Positions 5,461 through 6,583 of a DNA stretch of 6,583 nt are shown one piece after another. The notes under the pieces are model-generated. The model saw only the letters and a program-made list of their open reading frames with translations, had not been told where the DNA came from and did not search any database. The position numbers and the translations under genes were made by a program. Position 1 is the stretch's first letter, and the number at the start of each line of letters is the position of its first letter. This DNA comes from Anaerolineae bacterium (GTDB lineage Bacteria > Chloroflexota > Anaerolineae > 4572-78 > J111): NCBI GenBank assembly GCA_020433835.1, contig JAGRBY010000407.1, forward strand, positions 1-6,583, given 5' to 3'.

Positions 5461-6583
5461 ATGACTCGATCGGAAGATAAATTTGCCGGTTTATTGACAG
5501 AGGGCGTACATCTCATCCGCTTACGAGAAGCAAAGACAATTCAGATTGTGCAGGATGAACTGGGCTACGCGCTTGGCAGAGAAGGGGGATCGTCGATTGA
5601 ATATTGGCGTAAAGGGCATATCCCCCCCACGCTGGCTGATATCGAAAAATTGAGCCAAGAGATTGTAACCCGCGCCGGATTGCAGCGCGACTGGCTTAAA
5701 CAGTTTCTGGCCAGCGCCGAGCATCCCTACCCCGACCGTATCTGCGATCAATTTTTCCCGCAAACTGAATCCGTGGCCTCGACCGTTGTCACTAACGGCC
5801 AATTACCGTTGGCCGGCACAACTTCTTTTGACTCTGATCCTTTCATCGTCGGGCCGCCCATCACGCGACCGCGCCATTTTTTTGGGCGCAACGTTGAAAT
5901 TCGGCGTATTTTCAGCTTGTGGAAACGTCGACCGCTTCAAAATGTAGCCATTATCGGCCCCAAACGAAGCGGCAAAACATCGCTGTTGCATTACATCAGG
6001 GCCATTACCACGACTCCGGCTAACCAGGTACGTGCCGATCAAAACGTTCACTGGTTACCCAACCCCAAGCAATATCGCTGGGTCTTTGTCGATTTCCAAG
6101 ATGCACGCATGTGCCGTCGCGAACGGTTGCTGAGCTATCTTCTCACCAGCTTAGAGTTACCCTTGCCCGACGCAAACACCTTAGAATGTTTTATGGATGT
6201 GGTCAGCACGCATCTACAAACGCCCACCATTATCTTGATGGATGAAATCGGAGCCGCGCTCCTGTCACCGGAGTTAGATTTACAATTTTGGGGCAGCTTA
6301 CGCTCGTTGGTGAGCAATTCAACCGGCGGCAACTTGGCCTTTGTCTTGACGGCTCATGAAACGCCGGCACTTTTAGCCCAGCAGGAAGGCAAGCCGTCGC
6401 CCTTCTTTAACATCTTTGGTCACACCTTCAAACTAGGGCCACTCAAAGAAAACGAAGCCCGCGCCCTGATCGCCGGTTCTCCGCGCCCCTTCAGCGAGGT
6501 AGACACCGACTGGATATTGAATCAAAGCGGCTGCTGGCCTTTCCTTCTGCAAATTCTGTGCCACGCCCGCTTATGCGCTCTGG
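5461..6583 (+). CDS. HTH-P-loop ATPase fusion protein, partial (3' end outside window)
   Basis: The frame is open from ATG 5461 to the right edge, giving 374 complete codons. Residues about 16-68 look like an XRE/lambda-repressor-like helix-turn-helix domain (LREAKTIQIVQDELGYALGR, then SSIEYWRKGHIPPTLADIEKL). A linker of about 70 residues leads to a P-loop NTPase: an FFGRN lead-in (140-144), Walker A GPKRSGKTS (166-174), FVDFQD (209-214), Walker B TIILMDEIG (256-264), a sensor-like VLTAHE (295-300), and a late SGCWPFLLQ block (356-364) corresponding to the GHPF-LLQ type motif of AAA/STAND-like ATPases. In this copy the usual Gly-His is Cys-Trp. Key catalytic residues K172, T173, D261 and E262 are present, so ATP hydrolysis is likely. 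Such HTH-ATPase fusions usually act as regulators or sensors with a variable C-terminal domain, which here lies beyond the window. It is transcribed divergently from the SARP gene. A defence role is possible but unsupported by the context seen. Confidence 0.85.
   Translation, partial: MTRSEDKFAGLLTEGVHLIRLREAKTIQIVQDELGYALGREGGSSIEYWRKGHIPPTLADIEKLSQEIVTRAGLQRDWLKQFLASAEHPYPDRICDQFFPQTESVASTVVTNGQLPLAGTTSFDSDPFIVGPPITRPRHFFGRNVEIRRIFSLWKRRPLQNVAIIGPKRSGKTSLLHYIRAITTTPANQVRADQNVHWLPNPKQYRWVFVDFQDARMCRRERLLSYLLTSLELPLPDANTLECFMDVVSTHLQTPTIILMDEIGAALLSPELDLQFWGSLRSLVSNSTGGNLAFVLTAHETPALLAQQEGKPSPFFNIFGHTFKLGPLKENEARALIAGSPRPFSEVDTDWILNQSGCWPFLLQILCHARLCAL

Noticed and set aside
5259..5480. 73-codon plus-strand frame with a TTG start
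   Set aside because: No ribosome binding site, overlaps the well-supported start at 5461 in another frame, and the composition looks like translated AT-rich spacer.
5494..5499. Perfect -35 box TTGACA on the plus strand
   Set aside because: It lies inside the HTH-ATPase coding region and has no -10 box at 16-18 bp.

Overview
The window reads as a chromosomal stretch from a bacterium, most likely a member of Chloroflexota (Anaerolineae-like). That assignment is inferred from protein style: multi-pass GT39/PMT_2-like glycosyltransferases with a long beta-rich C-terminal tail, a stand-alone SARP/BTAD regulator, and a fusion of an XRE-like DNA-binding domain to a P-loop ATPase. No rRNA, tRNA, CRISPR array, transposase or plasmid function was seen. 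Coding DNA is moderately GC-rich, while the spacer between the two divergent regulators is clearly AT-rich.

Layout. Positions 1-731 (minus) hold the N-terminal 243 residues of a GT39-like membrane glycosyltransferase that runs off the left edge. A 132-bp spacer with two facing blocks of 7-bp tandem repeats separates it from a second, paralogous 842-residue glycosyltransferase (864-3392, minus). Upstream of that lies a 363-bp non-coding stretch (3393-3755) unusually rich in inverted repeats: a 14-bp hairpin just after the preceding stop codon, a 10-bp hairpin with a CCUCCUC loop, and a terminator-like hairpin with a U-rich tail about 60 nt before the glycosyltransferase start. Next is a 408-residue SARP/BTAD-type transcription regulator (3756-4982, minus), with its start fixed by a strong ribosome binding site. 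A 478-bp AT-rich divergent spacer carries a plausible promoter next to a perfect 12-bp palindrome. Finally, an HTH-ATPase fusion gene starts at 5461 (plus) and runs off the right edge.

How the parts may fit together (inference). The SARP gene and the two glycosyltransferase genes lie in one direction and could be partly co-transcribed, with the structured spacer setting how much transcription enters the glycosyltransferase genes. The glycosyltransferases would move sugars from polyprenyl-phosphate carriers onto an extracytoplasmic acceptor. The HTH-ATPase, divergent from the SARP gene, looks like a STAND/AAA-type regulatory or sensor protein. The most original signals are the structured spacer and the heptamer blocks. 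The protein families are recognisable, although both regulators have unusual architectures.
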